A stretch of 39,994 bases of DNA from Clostridia bacterium (GTDB lineage Bacteria > Bacillota > Clostridia > Oscillospirales > CAG-382). Of the stretch, positions 15,727-24,807 are shown piece by piece. The stretch's first letter is position 1. Each line of letters opens with the position of its first letter. A program made the position numbers and the translations under genes. The notes under the pieces were generated by a model. It made no database searches. It worked only from the letters and a program-made list of their open reading frames with translations, and was not told where the DNA came from. The stretch is taken from contig JAFQHW010000074.1 of NCBI GenBank assembly GCA_017397805.1, positions 1 to 39,994 of the forward strand, written 5' to 3'.

Positions 15727-17214
15727 ATGTACGACGAAAATAAAGCCATGGGCGGCAATCAAGAAGGCGCTTCTATGGGCGAGGAAGTTAAAACCGGGCA
15801 AAGCTTTCAACCGCAAACTCCCAATTATATGCCTCCTCAAGGGGCGTTCCCCCCTCCTCCGCCTCATAATAATTACACCTATTATTCCGACGGGACGAGA
15901 AGATACGCACCCCCCGTTTACAACGGCTATCAGGGCGGCTATAACAGTGCACCCACCCCTCCCAAAAAGAGCAAAGCAGGCGTGGTGCTGACGGTGGTGG
16001 GCGTAACGCTTTTGTTGGCGCTTGTGTGTGTGGCGGTGTTTGCACTGCTCCAAAGCGGTGACGTGAGAGATCACAAAAAAGACGATTTGGACGATAGCTC
16101 CGTTCTCGTTGCAGACCAAAGCAAAACGGAAGAGAACGAAGAAAAAGAGTACGAGTCAGTACCCGAAGTGGTTGCTGTTACCCCCGTACCCGACGAAAGC
16201 TACGACAGTCTTGTGAAGCTTTATAACGAATGCGCACCCAGCTGTGCAACCATCATCTGCACCGTGGAGTATAATAACGGCTTTTACATCCAAGAGGGGC
16301 AGGCGCTTGGCAGTGGCTTCGTTATAGAGGGAACGGACCCCGAGACAGACGAAAAAGCTTTCTATATCATTACCAATCATCACGTGGTTGAGGACGCAAA
16401 GGATATAACCGTTAAGTTTTACGACGGTAAATCCTACGATGCGGAGCTTATAGGCTCCGACGAGATGACGGATATTGCGGTGCTTTCCATAGAGGAAACC
16501 AACCTTATTCCCTTGGAGCTGGGTGACAGTAACGAGCTTGAGGTGGGGCAATGGGTTATTGCCATCGGCACCCCCTCCGGCGAGGAGTTTGCGGGCACTA
16601 TGTCCTACGGCATCATCTCCGGTGTAAACAGAGAGGTTGAGGTTACCAACAGCTACGGAACTCTCGTTAAGACCATGACGGTTTTGCAGACTACCGCGGC
16701 TCTTAACTCCGGTAACTCCGGCGGTCCTCTTATAAACATGGCAGGTCAGGTAGTGGGCATCAATTTTATGAAGTTCACTCAGGACTACGAGGGCATGGGC
16801 TTTTCTCTTCCCTCCACCTCCGCTATGGATATTATCAATAATCTTATCGCCTTCGGCGAAGTGGTTGACAGACAGGATAGCTTCGTTGTAGGTCAGGGAC
16901 AGTTGGGTATTTCCGGCATGAACGTGGACGAAGACGTGATAAGGGTTTATAATCTTGACGAGGATAGTCCTCACGGCGTAATGGTTACCGACGTTTCCAG
17001 AGGTACTGCGGTTTACGATGCGGGTCTTAGCCTTTTTGACATTATAACCGAGTTCAACGGTGTGGAGATAGACAGTATCTCAACCCTTCAGGCGGAGATC
17101 GCCAAGACCAACGCGGGCAGTGAGGTTGAGCTTAAGTTCTACCGTCCCGGCAGAAGGAACGAGAAGGGTGAGTACCACACCATCACCTTCAAGCTGGACT
17201 ACGTTCAGGGATAA
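15727..17214 (+). CDS. Membrane-anchored HtrA/DegP-type serine protease
   Basis: A 495-residue S1C protease for surface protein quality control. A Pro/Tyr/Gly-rich cytosolic N-terminus (1-80) is followed by one membrane segment (about 85-108), an acidic linker, the trypsin-like domain and a C-terminal PDZ domain (about 388-490). The catalytic triad is visible: His219 in TNHHVV, Asp249 in DEMTDIAVL, Ser331 in GNSGGPL. This architecture matches Gram-positive HtrA/HtrB/YyxA proteins. The ribosome binding site is poor (AAAGCGAGCG), so ATG codons at 15748 or 15778 are possible alternatives. It is followed after 25 bases by glycerate kinase; the WalJ-type gene three genes downstream recalls the walRKHIJ-htrA neighbourhood of Bacilli, although walRK is absent. 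Confidence 0.93.
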   Translation: MYDENKAMGGNQEGASMGEEVKTGQSFQPQTPNYMPPQGAFPPPPPHNNYTYYSDGTRRYAPPVYNGYQGGYNSAPTPPKKSKAGVVLTVVGVTLLLALVCVAVFALLQSGDVRDHKKDDLDDSSVLVADQSKTEENEEKEYESVPEVVAVTPVPDESYDSLVKLYNECAPSCATIICTVEYNNGFYIQEGQALGSGFVIEGTDPETDEKAFYIITNHHVVEDAKDITVKFYDGKSYDAELIGSDEMTDIAVLSIEETNLIPLELGDSNELEVGQWVIAIGTPSGEEFAGTMSYGIISGVNREVEVTNSYGTLVKTMTVLQTTAALNSGNSGGPLINMAGQVVGINFMKFTQDYEGMGFSLPSTSAMDIINNLIAFGEVVDRQDSFVVGQGQLGISGMNVDEDVIRVYNLDEDSPHGVMVTDVSRGTAVYDAGLSLFDIITEFNGVEIDSISTLQAEIAKTNAGSEVELKFYRPGRRNEKGEYHTITFKLDYVQG

Positions 17215-17239
17215 AATTCAAATAAAGCAGGGATTAATT

Positions 17240-18352
17240 ATGAAAGCAATAGTTATTCCGGATAAATTCAAAGGCACAATGGATGCCCGCACCGCGGGCG
17301 AAGCAATCAAGAGGGGCATAATTTCGGTTATGCCTTCTTGCTCCGTTTTAAGGCTTACCGCCGCTGACGGCGGTGACGGTACGGTGGATGCCTACATAGA
17401 TAACGTGGGCGGCGAAAAGATACATCTTACCGTAACGGGCCCCAATTTTAAAAAGGTGGACTCTTATTTTGCAAAGCTTAAGGACGGCACCGCCGTTATA
17501 GAGATGGCGGCGGCAAGCGGACTTTCCATCGCGGAGGAGGGCAGTACCCCTCTGCACACCACCACCTACGGTACGGGCGAGCTTATTAAGGCGGCGCTGG
17601 ACGAGGGTTGCCGCAAGCTTATTATAGGCATAGGCGGAAGCGCCACCAACGACGGCGGTATAGGTATGGCGGCGGCGCTTGGCGTTAAGTTCCTTGACAA
17701 AGACGGCAAGGAAATAGAGCTTACGGGCGGCGGACTTGCACAGCTTGCCACTATCGATACGTCGGGTCTTGACAGCCGTGTTAAGGCAAGCAAGATACTC
17801 GTGGCTTGCGACGTAGATAACCCCCTGTGCGGTAAATACGGCGCGGCTGAGGTGTTCTCCCGTCAGAAGGGTGCCGACGAAGAAGCGGTAAAACAGCTTG
17901 ACCGTAATTTGCTCGTGCTTTCTTGGATAGCAAAGCGTCAGAACGTGGGCGATATGCTGGAGCTTAAGGGCGGCGGTGCCGCAGGTGGCTTGGGCGCGGG
18001 ACTTGCGGTATTTTTGGGCGCGGAGCTTACTGAGGGCGCGGCGTTGCTTCTGGAGGCTTGCGGTTTTGAAAAGCACGCGAAAAGCGCTGACTTTATAATA
18101 ACGGGCGAGGGCAGTCTTGACGCTCAAAGTCTTCACGGCAAGCTCCCCGCGGCAGTGGCGGAACGCGCGGCGGGCAAGAAGGTTGCGGTTATCGGCGGCA
18201 GAGTGTTGCTTACCGAGGAAGAAGCCTTGGCGGCAGGATTTTTCTGCGTAGAGGAGGCAAGCCCCAAGGGACTTACCATGGACGAGATAAAGCTGCGCTG
18301 TGTTAAGGATCTGGAGGAAACCGCCGCAAGAGTGGCAAGGAGGTTTCTGTGA
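17240..18352 (+). CDS. Glycerate kinase
   Basis: A 370-residue member of the GarK/GlxK type (type 2) glycerate kinase family, which phosphorylates glycerate with ATP. Family segments are the start KAIVIPDKFKGTMDA, ADGGDGTVDA, GIGGSATNDGG, DVDNPLCGKYGAAEVFSRQKGA, GGGAAGGLGAGLA and ITGEGSLDAQSLHGK, all in order and without gaps. The start at 17240 follows AGCAGGGATTAATT; the reading from 17120 overlaps htrA in another frame and was rejected. The TGA overlaps the GTG start of the next gene. Whether the product is 2- or 3-phosphoglycerate cannot be told from the sequence. No glyoxylate or galactarate genes are seen nearby. Confidence 0.95.
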   Translation: MKAIVIPDKFKGTMDARTAGEAIKRGIISVMPSCSVLRLTAADGGDGTVDAYIDNVGGEKIHLTVTGPNFKKVDSYFAKLKDGTAVIEMAAASGLSIAEEGSTPLHTTTYGTGELIKAALDEGCRKLIIGIGGSATNDGGIGMAAALGVKFLDKDGKEIELTGGGLAQLATIDTSGLDSRVKASKILVACDVDNPLCGKYGAAEVFSRQKGADEEAVKQLDRNLLVLSWIAKRQNVGDMLELKGGGAAGGLGAGLAVFLGAELTEGAALLLEACGFEKHAKSADFIITGEGSLDAQSLHGKLPAAVAERAAGKKVAVIGGRVLLTEEEALAAGFFCVEEASPKGLTMDEIKLRCVKDLEETAARVARRFL

Positions 18353-19554
18353 ACGTAATCGAGCTTAAACAAAAAATAAACGAGGGCGGTTTTAACACCG
18401 CCTTTAAGACTTTATACGGAGATATATCCAAGGCGAAGGCGAGAGCCTTAATGCTTGCGGACGGTTTTGAGGCGCGGTTTGGCAACGGGGAGGACGTTTC
18501 TTTGTTTTCTGCCCCCGGAAGGACCGAGCTTATAGGCAACCACACGGACCATAACGGCGGTTTGGCGGTGGGTGCCGCCATTGATCCGGATATTTTGGCA
18601 GTAGCCGCACCATTTGAGGGCGGCGTGGAAATATACGAGGGCGACGGTCTTATTGAAGGAAGTTTTTCCCACAAGACGGAAAAAGGCACCTCCCTTGCAT
18701 TGGCTTTAGGCATGGCAAGACGCATGGGCGGCGGCTTCAAGGCAGTTATTGACAGTCGCATCCCCCAAGGTAAGGGTGCATCCTCCTCGGCGGCATTTTC
18801 CCTTCTTTGCGGCAAGATTGCCGACAGCTTCTACGGTGAGGGAAAGGCAAGTCCCATGGAGCTCTCTCTTGCGGCAAAGCTTACGGAAAACGAGGACTAC
18901 GGCAAGAATTGCGGTCTGCTTGACCAGATTTCCTGCGCTTTCGGCGGTACCGTGCGGATAGACTTTCATACCCCCATACCTACCGTCAGCTCCGTCCCCT
19001 ATAACGTAGGGGAATACAGCTTGTTTTTGGTGGATACGGGGGTATCCCACGCAAATTGCGGAAGGTACGCTTCCGTTGCCGAGGATATGGTCAAGGCGGC
19101 AGAGTACTTCGGTAAAAGCCGCTTGGGCGATGTGGACACGGCTGTTTTTGCGGAAAAGAAAGAGCGTTTAAGACTAAAATGCGGTGACGGCGTTTACCGC
19201 CGTGCATTACACTTCTTTGACGAGAATAAGCGCGTGGATTTTTTCTGCCGCAGGGCGGCTTTGGGGCAGATCGGCGTATGCCTTTACGCTGTGAACGGGT
19301 CTGGCATTTCCTCCCGTTGCAACTTGGGTAACGTACATAAGGAAGCGGACGAGGCTACCGAGGCGCTGAAGGACGTCGCGGCGGCGGTACGCATCCACGG
19401 CGGCGGCTTTGGAGGCAGTTTGCAGTGCTACGTGGCTAAAGGAAAGATAAAAAGCTTTACCGATAAGATGGAGGCGCTTTTCGGAAAAGGCTCGGTATTG
19501 CCCATAAATATACGCGAAGTCGGCGTTTGCCGTATCATTTGTGAACAGTCTTAA
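18349..19554 (+). CDS. galK: Galactokinase-family GHMP kinase (GTG start)
   Basis: A 401-residue GHMP kinase that would phosphorylate galactose at C1. The galactokinase signature is GRTELIGNHTDHNGG (57-71), the ATP loop is GKGASSSAAF (141-150), and the C-terminal GHMP motif IHGGGFGGS follows near residue 350. The GRTE...GNHTDH variant of the signature is one I associate with a clostridial branch of the family. The start is GTG at 18349, with a perfect AAGGAGGT ribosome binding site (18337-18344) and a four-base overlap with glycerate kinase. No galT, galE or sugar transporter is adjacent, so galactose specificity rests on family resemblance only; another sugar is possible. Confidence 0.85.
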   Translation: MNVIELKQKINEGGFNTAFKTLYGDISKAKARALMLADGFEARFGNGEDVSLFSAPGRTELIGNHTDHNGGLAVGAAIDPDILAVAAPFEGGVEIYEGDGLIEGSFSHKTEKGTSLALALGMARRMGGGFKAVIDSRIPQGKGASSSAAFSLLCGKIADSFYGEGKASPMELSLAAKLTENEDYGKNCGLLDQISCAFGGTVRIDFHTPIPTVSSVPYNVGEYSLFLVDTGVSHANCGRYASVAEDMVKAAEYFGKSRLGDVDTAVFAEKKERLRLKCGDGVYRRALHFFDENKRVDFFCRRAALGQIGVCLYAVNGSGISSRCNLGNVHKEADEATEALKDVAAAVRIHGGGFGGSLQCYVAKGKIKSFTDKMEALFGKGSVLPINIREVGVCRIICEQS

Positions 19555-20341
19555 AGCTTACACGCTGTTTTCCTCCTCCAAGGGCAACAGCAGTTATATA
19601 ACCTACGGAAGCACCTCGTTTCTTATAGATGCGGGCGGTTCCTTAAAGTCGATAAGCGAAAAAATAGCCGCCTTGGGCGGCGACGTAAAAAAACTCAGCG
19701 GTGTGTTCATCAGCCACGAGCACGCTGACCACACCAAAGGTTTGGAATTTCTCTCCAAAAAACACGGCATCCCCATCTACACACATCCCAAGTGTATGGA
19801 CGTTATAGGGATGACCGCACCGTCGGCAGAAGGGTTTTTGGTGCCCACGGAGGCAGGCGATACGGTGTATATGGGTGATTTGAAGGTTACCGTTTATCCC
19901 ACCCCTCACGACAGCGTGCGCTCCTTCTGTTATCGGGTGGAAAGCCCCAAAGGCTCTTTAGGCTACGTCACGGACATCGGACATATAAGCGACAGCGTTC
20001 AGGATGCAATTTTCGGGTGCGATAAGGTGCTTATCGAATCCAACCACGATATAGATATGCTTAAATCGGGCCCTTACCCCGAATTTTTGAAGGAGAGGAT
20101 ATTGGGGCGGAGAGGGCATCTTTCCAACGGTGCTTGCGCCTGCGTTGCACCGGTGCTTGCCCGTTGCGGAAGCCGCAGCATCACCCTTGCTCACCTTAGC
20201 GAAACCAACAATACCCCCCGATTAGCCTACGGCGCGGTTAAGGAAAAGCTTGAAGAATACGGGGTCAAGCTTTGCGGTGAGTGCTTTGCGGGTGACGTTG
20301 TTTTGAAGGTGGCGTCTCCTGCCGAGATAACGGAGATATAA
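19541..20341 (+). CDS. MBL-fold metallohydrolase, WalJ/YycJ type (GTG start)
   Basis: A 266-residue metallo-beta-lactamase-fold protein. The N-terminal LFSSSKGNSSYI and the metal motif HEHADH (59-64) are typical of the YycJ/WalJ group, as are the later TPHDS, ESNHD and HLSETNN segments. Family members have been linked to DNA exonuclease activity and to coordination of cell-wall metabolism with replication. The apparent start is GTG at 19541, overlapping galK by 14 bases; no good ribosome binding site is visible, so expression may depend on re-initiation after galK. It ends the plus-strand operon and is followed by a strong hairpin. Confidence 0.9.
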   Translation: MNSLKAYTLFSSSKGNSSYITYGSTSFLIDAGGSLKSISEKIAALGGDVKKLSGVFISHEHADHTKGLEFLSKKHGIPIYTHPKCMDVIGMTAPSAEGFLVPTEAGDTVYMGDLKVTVYPTPHDSVRSFCYRVESPKGSLGYVTDIGHISDSVQDAIFGCDKVLIESNHDIDMLKSGPYPEFLKERILGRRGHLSNGACACVAPVLARCGSRSITLAHLSETNNTPRLAYGAVKEKLEEYGVKLCGECFAGDVVLKVASPAEITEI

Positions 20342-20367
20342 AATATTGAAGAGTGAAGAAGTGAAGG

Positions 20368-20399
20368 AAATCCACCCATGGCGAGCCAAGGGTGGATTT
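20368..20399. terminator. Bidirectional terminator between walJ-type gene and pflA
   Basis: AAATCCACCC pairs with GGGTGGATTT (10 bp), continuing past an A/A mismatch into TGG-CGAG-CCA. T-runs flank it on the plus side. It lies between two convergent genes and can serve both. Confidence 0.85.
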
Positions 20400-20406
20400 T
20401 GCGGTT

Positions 20407-21111
20407 TTATAGTTTTGATTGCAGTTCTTCCATCAACTTTGCTGATGGTGTGGGAATGCCTTCGAAAGGGAAGGCTATACCCATATTATCGTATTTTGCT
20501 TTGCAAATCTTCTTAAAGGAAAGCAGCTCTGTTTTATCAATACAGGGGTGCTTTTTTATTATGCCCTTTAAAAACTCAATATTTTCGTCCGTATCGTTAA
20601 GGGTGGGGATTATCACCTGACGAAGGGTAGTGGGTATACCCTGCCCGTTCAGATACTTGAGGAAATTCAAGGGTGCTTCGATGGAGCAACCCGCGTATTT
20701 TTTGTAAAGCTCGTCGGTGGGATATTTAATGTCCAACAGAACGCGGTCCGTAAGGGAGAGCAGTTTTTTTATCCCATCGTTCAACAGACTCCCCGACGTG
20801 TCAAGGCAGGTGTTTATCCCGTTTTCCTTGGAAAGGGCAAAAATCTCTGCGGAAAATTCCGGCTGTAAAATGGGCTCTCCCCCCGAAAGGGTTATTCCGC
20901 CCTCGTTGCCGAAATAGGCTTTAAAACGCTCCGCTTTTCCTACTATCTCCTCTGCCGTGTATTCGGTACCGCCCTCAAAGCTTTGAGTTTCGGGGTTGTG
21001 ACAACAGCCGCATCTGAGGTTACAGCCTTGAAGGAACACCACGTAGCGTATTCCCGGTCCGTCCAAGGTGCCCATGGACTGGATGGAGCTGATTTTTCCT
21101 TTAACGGACAT
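20407..21111 (-). CDS. pflA: Pyruvate formate-lyase activating enzyme
   Basis: A 234-residue radical SAM enzyme that uses a [4Fe-4S] cluster and S-adenosylmethionine to create the glycyl radical on PflB. The cluster motif is C30-x3-C34-x2-C37 (CNLRCGCCHNP), with an extra cysteine at 36. The SGGEP motif and a DTSGS segment, both typical of the PflA family, follow. It starts almost directly (one intergenic base) after the pflB stop, so the two are co-transcribed under the ZTP riboswitch. Length is normal. The extra cysteine beside the cluster may be neutral. Confidence 0.96.
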   Translation of the reverse strand: MSVKGKISSIQSMGTLDGPGIRYVVFLQGCNLRCGCCHNPETQSFEGGTEYTAEEIVGKAERFKAYFGNEGGITLSGGEPILQPEFSAEIFALSKENGINTCLDTSGSLLNDGIKKLLSLTDRVLLDIKYPTDELYKKYAGCSIEAPLNFLKYLNGQGIPTTLRQVIIPTLNDTDENIEFLKGIIKKHPCIDKTELLSFKKICKAKYDNMGIAFPFEGIPTPSAKLMEELQSKL

Positions 21112-21112
21112 A

Positions 21113-23344
21113 CTACATCGCCTCGTGGAAGGTACGGCTGATAACCTCTTTCTGCTGTTCCTTGGATAGTTTATGGAAGTTTACTGCGTATCCCGAAACG
21201 CGGATGGTAAGGTTAGGGTAAGCGGAAGGCTCCTCGTAAGCTTTTATAAGGGTTTCGCGGTTTAAAACGTTTACGTTGATGTGGTGAGCCTTCTTGGCGA
21301 AATAGCCGTCCAAAATGGCAGTCAGATTCTGCACACGCTCGCCGGCTTCTCTGCCAAGTGCTTCGGGAGTAATGGAGAAGGTGTTGGAAACACCGTCGCG
21401 GCAGTCCTCATAGCGTATCTTAGCCACCGAGTTCAATGATGCAAGCGCGCCGTTTTCCTCGCGGTTGTGCATGGGGTTGGCACCGGGGGCGAAGGGCGTT
21501 TTTGCGGCTCTGCCGTCGGGGGTGGCACCCGTGTTCTTTCCGTAGGCTACGTTAGAGGTGATGGTAAGAACGGAAAGGGTATGCTCGGAATTTCTGTAGG
21601 TAGGTGTCTTGCGAAGCTCCGTTATAAAATCGTGGGCGGCGTCTCTTGCTATAAGGTCCACGCGGTCGTCGTCGTTGCCGTACTTGGGGAAATCGCCCAC
21701 CGTGTTAAACTCCGTAATATAGCCGTTTTCGTTTTTAATAGGATATACCGATGCGTATTTTATGGCACTTAACGAGTCGGCAACAACGGAAAGTCCCGCA
21801 ATACCGAATGCCATGTATCTGTGCACGACGGTATCGTGAAGCGCCATTTGAATCTTCTCGTAGCAATATTTATCGTGCATATAGTGGATTATGTTCATGG
21901 TGTTTACGTAAAGCTTTGCCAGCCATTCGGTATATATATGAAGTCTGTCAGTAACCTCGGTATAATCCAGCTTTTCGCCTTCAAGCACCGACATCTGAGG
22001 ACCGATGTGCATATTGCTTTCCGCATCGTAGCCGCCGTTTATGGCAATAAGCAAAAGCTTTGCCAGGTTACATCTTGCGCCGAAGAACTGCATCTCCTTG
22101 CCTATCCTCATAGCGGAAACACAGCAAGCTATAGCGTAATCGTCACCGTAAATGGGGCGCATAAGGTCGTCGTTTTCGTACTGGATAGAGTCCGTATCTA
22201 TAGAAACCTTGGCGCAGAACTTCTTAAATGCTTCGGGAAGACGCTTCGACCAAAGTACGGTCAGATTAGGTTCCGGGGATGCACCCAAGGTATAAAGGGT
22301 GTTCAGAATACGGAAGCTGCTTTTGGTAACCAAGGTTCGTCCGTCTTCACCCATACCGCCTACCGCTTCGGTTATCCACATGGGGTCGCCGCCGAAAAGC
22401 TCGTTGTATTCGGGGGTGCGGAGGTGGCGCGCCATACGAAGCTTCATTACGAACTGGTCCAAAAGCTCCTGTGCGCCTTCCTCGTCCAAAATTCCCGCGT
22501 CAATATCACGCTGGATATAAATATCAAAAAAGGTAGAAACACGACCCAAGGACATAGCGGCACCGTTTTGCTCCTTTATTGCGGCAAGGTACGCAAAATA
22601 CGTCCACTGAATCGCCTCGCGGGCGTTGGAAGCAGGCTCGGAAATATCGTAGCCGTACATATCAGCCATTTCCTTCAGCTTGCCAAGGAAGCTTATCTGC
22701 TTAAACAGCTCCTCGTCCAAGCGTATCTGAGGGGAATCGAAGGAGCTCAGCGACAAAGCCGCCTTATCCGTCTTCTTTTCTTCTATAAGTCTGTCTACAC
22801 CGTAAAGTGCTACGCGGCGGTAGTCACCGATAATTCTGCCGCGGCCGTAGGCATCGGGCAGTCCCGTAATAACGTGGGATTTCCTTGCGGCGCGCATCTC
22901 GTCAGAATAGGCGCGGAAAACACCGTCGTTATGGGTGGTACGATACTGAAACTCCTCCTCTATTTTTCTTGAAAGAGTGTAGCCGTAAGCCTCGCAAGCC
23001 TGACGCGCCATTCTGATACCGCCGAAGGGCGCAATACCTCTTTTAAGGGGGCGGTTGGTCTGAAGTCCCACTATAAGCTCGTTGGGTTTATCCACGTATC
23101 CGGGGCTGTAGCTTGTAGGGGAAGAAACGGTGGCGGTATCTATATCAAGCACGCCGCCGTACTGACGCTCCAAATCAAAAAGGGACTGAACCTTTTCCAT
23201 AAGCTCCTTGGTGCGGTTGGAGGCACCTGCAAGAAAGCTTTCGTCACCCGTGTATTCCGTATAGTTTTGTTGGATGAAGTCACGGACGTTTATCTCGTTC
23301 TGCCAAACACCCGATTTAAAATTTTTCCAGTTTGAATGTTCCAT
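21113..23344 (-). CDS. pflB: Formate C-acetyltransferase (pyruvate formate-lyase)
   Basis: This 743-residue glycyl-radical enzyme converts pyruvate and CoA to acetyl-CoA and formate under anaerobic conditions. The paired catalytic cysteines are at about 407-408 (IACCVSAM), and the radical-bearing glycine is Gly718 in RVSGYAVNF, 26 residues from the end. Spacing matches E. coli PflB. The start at 23344 is preceded by AGGAGG with seven bases of spacing; the longer reading to 23422 would translate the riboswitch terminator and is rejected. Expression appears to be controlled by a consensus promoter, a ZTP riboswitch and its terminator. Formate produced here can feed purine and folate one-carbon metabolism, which fits ZTP sensing. 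Confidence 0.98.
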   Translation of the reverse strand: MEHSNWKNFKSGVWQNEINVRDFIQQNYTEYTGDESFLAGASNRTKELMEKVQSLFDLERQYGGVLDIDTATVSSPTSYSPGYVDKPNELIVGLQTNRPLKRGIAPFGGIRMARQACEAYGYTLSRKIEEEFQYRTTHNDGVFRAYSDEMRAARKSHVITGLPDAYGRGRIIGDYRRVALYGVDRLIEEKKTDKAALSLSSFDSPQIRLDEELFKQISFLGKLKEMADMYGYDISEPASNAREAIQWTYFAYLAAIKEQNGAAMSLGRVSTFFDIYIQRDIDAGILDEEGAQELLDQFVMKLRMARHLRTPEYNELFGGDPMWITEAVGGMGEDGRTLVTKSSFRILNTLYTLGASPEPNLTVLWSKRLPEAFKKFCAKVSIDTDSIQYENDDLMRPIYGDDYAIACCVSAMRIGKEMQFFGARCNLAKLLLIAINGGYDAESNMHIGPQMSVLEGEKLDYTEVTDRLHIYTEWLAKLYVNTMNIIHYMHDKYCYEKIQMALHDTVVHRYMAFGIAGLSVVADSLSAIKYASVYPIKNENGYITEFNTVGDFPKYGNDDDRVDLIARDAAHDFITELRKTPTYRNSEHTLSVLTITSNVAYGKNTGATPDGRAAKTPFAPGANPMHNREENGALASLNSVAKIRYEDCRDGVSNTFSITPEALGREAGERVQNLTAILDGYFAKKAHHINVNVLNRETLIKAYEEPSAYPNLTIRVSGYAVNFHKLSKEQQKEVISRTFHEAM

Positions 23345-23371
23345 TTTTTCCTCCTGTTTTGATTTACCCTT

Positions 23372-23408
23372 AAAACAGAAAAGGGCAACCAGTTTTAACT
23401 GATTGCCC
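23372..23408 (-). terminator. Riboswitch-controlled intrinsic terminator before pflB
   Basis: On the minus strand a stem (GGGCAA...TTGCCC with inner CAGT/ACTG) spans 23408-23383 and is followed by TTTTCTGTTTT. Its 5' arm re-uses the CTGGGC end of the riboswitch aptamer, so aptamer and terminator are mutually exclusive. Confidence 0.88.
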
Positions 23409-23476
23409 AGACGGTCGGCCAAAATATTTTACGCTCCCTTGCGGTTATCCGCAAATCCGTCAGTCACGTAAAACCT
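23405..23476 (-). ncRNA. ZTP riboswitch (pfl motif)
   Basis: The pflB leader contains the conserved elements of the pfl RNA motif in order: CGTGACTGACGG (5' domain), a TTGCGG-ATAA-CCGCAA stem, GGGAGCG, and the invariant 3' segment GCCGACCGTCTGGGC (23419-23405). The motif senses ZTP/ZMP, purine-synthesis intermediates that accumulate when 10-formyl-tetrahydrofolate is short. Known members are ON switches: ligand binding stabilises the 3' domain and prevents the terminator that follows. pfl operons are among the classical contexts of this RNA, so the assignment is supported by both sequence and neighbour. The boundary at the 5' end is approximate. Confidence 0.94.
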
Positions 23477-23482
23477 ACGATT

Positions 23483-23511
23483 ATTATAACTTGCTTCGGG
23501 TATTTTGTCAA
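23483..23511 (-). promoter_or_regulatory. Promoter of pflB-pflA
   Basis: Minus strand TTGACA (23511-23506), 17 bases, TATAAT (23488-23483). Transcription would begin near 23476, exactly where the riboswitch starts. Confidence 0.92.
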
Positions 23512-23528
23512 TTATAACAAAGTTACAA
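23512..23528. promoter_or_regulatory. Imperfect inverted repeat next to the pfl -35 box
   Basis: TTATAAC-AAA-GTTACAA is a seven-base inverted repeat with one mismatch, abutting the -35 hexamer. The position suits an operator for a redox or catabolite regulator, but it does not match the Rex consensus well and no regulator can be named. Confidence 0.3.
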
Positions 23529-23577
23529 TTCTGTAAACCGTTTTAATATCCCTTAGGTGATAAATACCCAAACTCCG

Positions 23578-24795
23578 TTATTTCAGCTTAATGAGCTTAT
23601 CGGTTTCGATAATATTCTCAAAGTTATAAACGAACAGAAGTCTGTCCGGATTAACCATAGAGATCACCGTGCTTACGGAGGTGCCGAAACGGCTCGTGTC
23701 CATATCCACTATCACCAAGTCGTAATGACGGGCAAGGAAGGGGACAAGGCTGTGAGCAAAGGAATCCTTGAATATCAGCAAGGTCTCACGCTCTGCGCCC
23801 TCAAGGCTTATGCTCATATGGGTAGGCTTGCCGTGGAGGAATACGCTGTATGCATCCTCCCCTTCAAGGGCGGTAAAATCGTAAAGCCCGTTCTTCTCCT
23901 CGCTTGGCTTAAACGCCAAGTTAAGCTCGGTTACGGTAAAGTCCTCGTCGCCCTCGTAGCGGGCAAGCTGTAATTCTTCGCCGTCTAAATAGAAGTAGTT
24001 GCCGTTGCGAAGAGCGGTGCCCTTAAAATCCTCCGTAACGGTTACGAAGTCAAAATCCTCCATACCGTAGGGGGTAACGCCCCAGCTTTCCATAAGCTCC
24101 TTGTAGGCGTAATATGCGCCCTTGGTGGTCCAGTGGTGGTCGGTGAGATAATAGGGTTGCTCACCGCTGTCGTTAAGGGACTGCATGGTGTCAAACAGGT
24201 TAATATATCTGCCGCATCTGTCGCAGAAAGCGTCTTCGCAAAGCGCTTCCAGCATAAGGCTGTTATCTGCGGGGTATGACAGTGAATCATGCTTTACGTC
24301 CACGGCTCTTGGGGGGAGCAGTATCCCCGTAGGGATGGAAAGGTCGTGGCATACCGCGCTTAAATTCTCAAGGCTTGCCTTTATATGCTCCTCGCTTATA
24401 TATTCGGTACTGCTTCCAACGCCTACCGCGTCAAATTCCACTGCCGCCAAGTCGCCGTCCTTGTTAAGCACACCGTTGTTAACGTATCTGCCAAAGGCTT
24501 GCTCCGTCAAAGCGGAAAGGCCCAAAAACATATTTCTCAAGGGGAACTGGTCGCAAAAATACTCGTCAAAATCGTCGGCAAGATAGCCGTGAAGCAAGTA
24601 ATCCAACCCCTTAATCTCCGTGCCGTCGGGGGCGGTATAGCCTTCGCTGAAGCTTGGCAAGGCTTGCAGGTCGCGCCCTTCGGAGGGGGAGCTTTCCTTG
24701 TCGGGAAGCACTGCGAAGCTTAGGGAAAAGCCTAAAATCATGGCTAAAAACAGTACTATTGATATGATGTCGGAAATTCTGTTTTTCTTTTTCAT
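23578..24795 (-). CDS. DHHW-family extracytoplasmic protein (AlgJ/AlgX-like)
   Basis: A 405-residue protein with one N-terminal membrane segment (about 9-30), so the bulk lies outside the membrane. The DHHW signature is at 219-222 (LTDHHWTTKGAYYAY), with an upstream PPRAVDV segment and a downstream FKDSFAHSLVPFL block (342-354) that supplies the Asp/Ser region of the SGNH-like fold. Such proteins pair with MBOAT acyltransferases and complete transfer of acyl groups to extracellular polysaccharides. The MBOAT gene lies 12 bases upstream in the same run. The target polymer is unknown. No clear terminator follows before the pfl promoter. Confidence 0.9.
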   Translation of the reverse strand: MKKKNRISDIISIVLFLAMILGFSLSFAVLPDKESSPSEGRDLQALPSFSEGYTAPDGTEIKGLDYLLHGYLADDFDEYFCDQFPLRNMFLGLSALTEQAFGRYVNNGVLNKDGDLAAVEFDAVGVGSSTEYISEEHIKASLENLSAVCHDLSIPTGILLPPRAVDVKHDSLSYPADNSLMLEALCEDAFCDRCGRYINLFDTMQSLNDSGEQPYYLTDHHWTTKGAYYAYKELMESWGVTPYGMEDFDFVTVTEDFKGTALRNGNYFYLDGEELQLARYEGDEDFTVTELNLAFKPSEEKNGLYDFTALEGEDAYSVFLHGKPTHMSISLEGAERETLLIFKDSFAHSLVPFLARHYDLVIVDMDTSRFGTSVSTVISMVNPDRLLFVYNFENIIETDKLIKLK

Positions 24796-24807
24796 AGCTT
24801 AACCCCC

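Noticed and set aside
23345..23422. Longer N-terminus for PflB
   Set aside because: These codons are the riboswitch 3' segment and terminator stem; a strong ribosome binding site sits before 23344.
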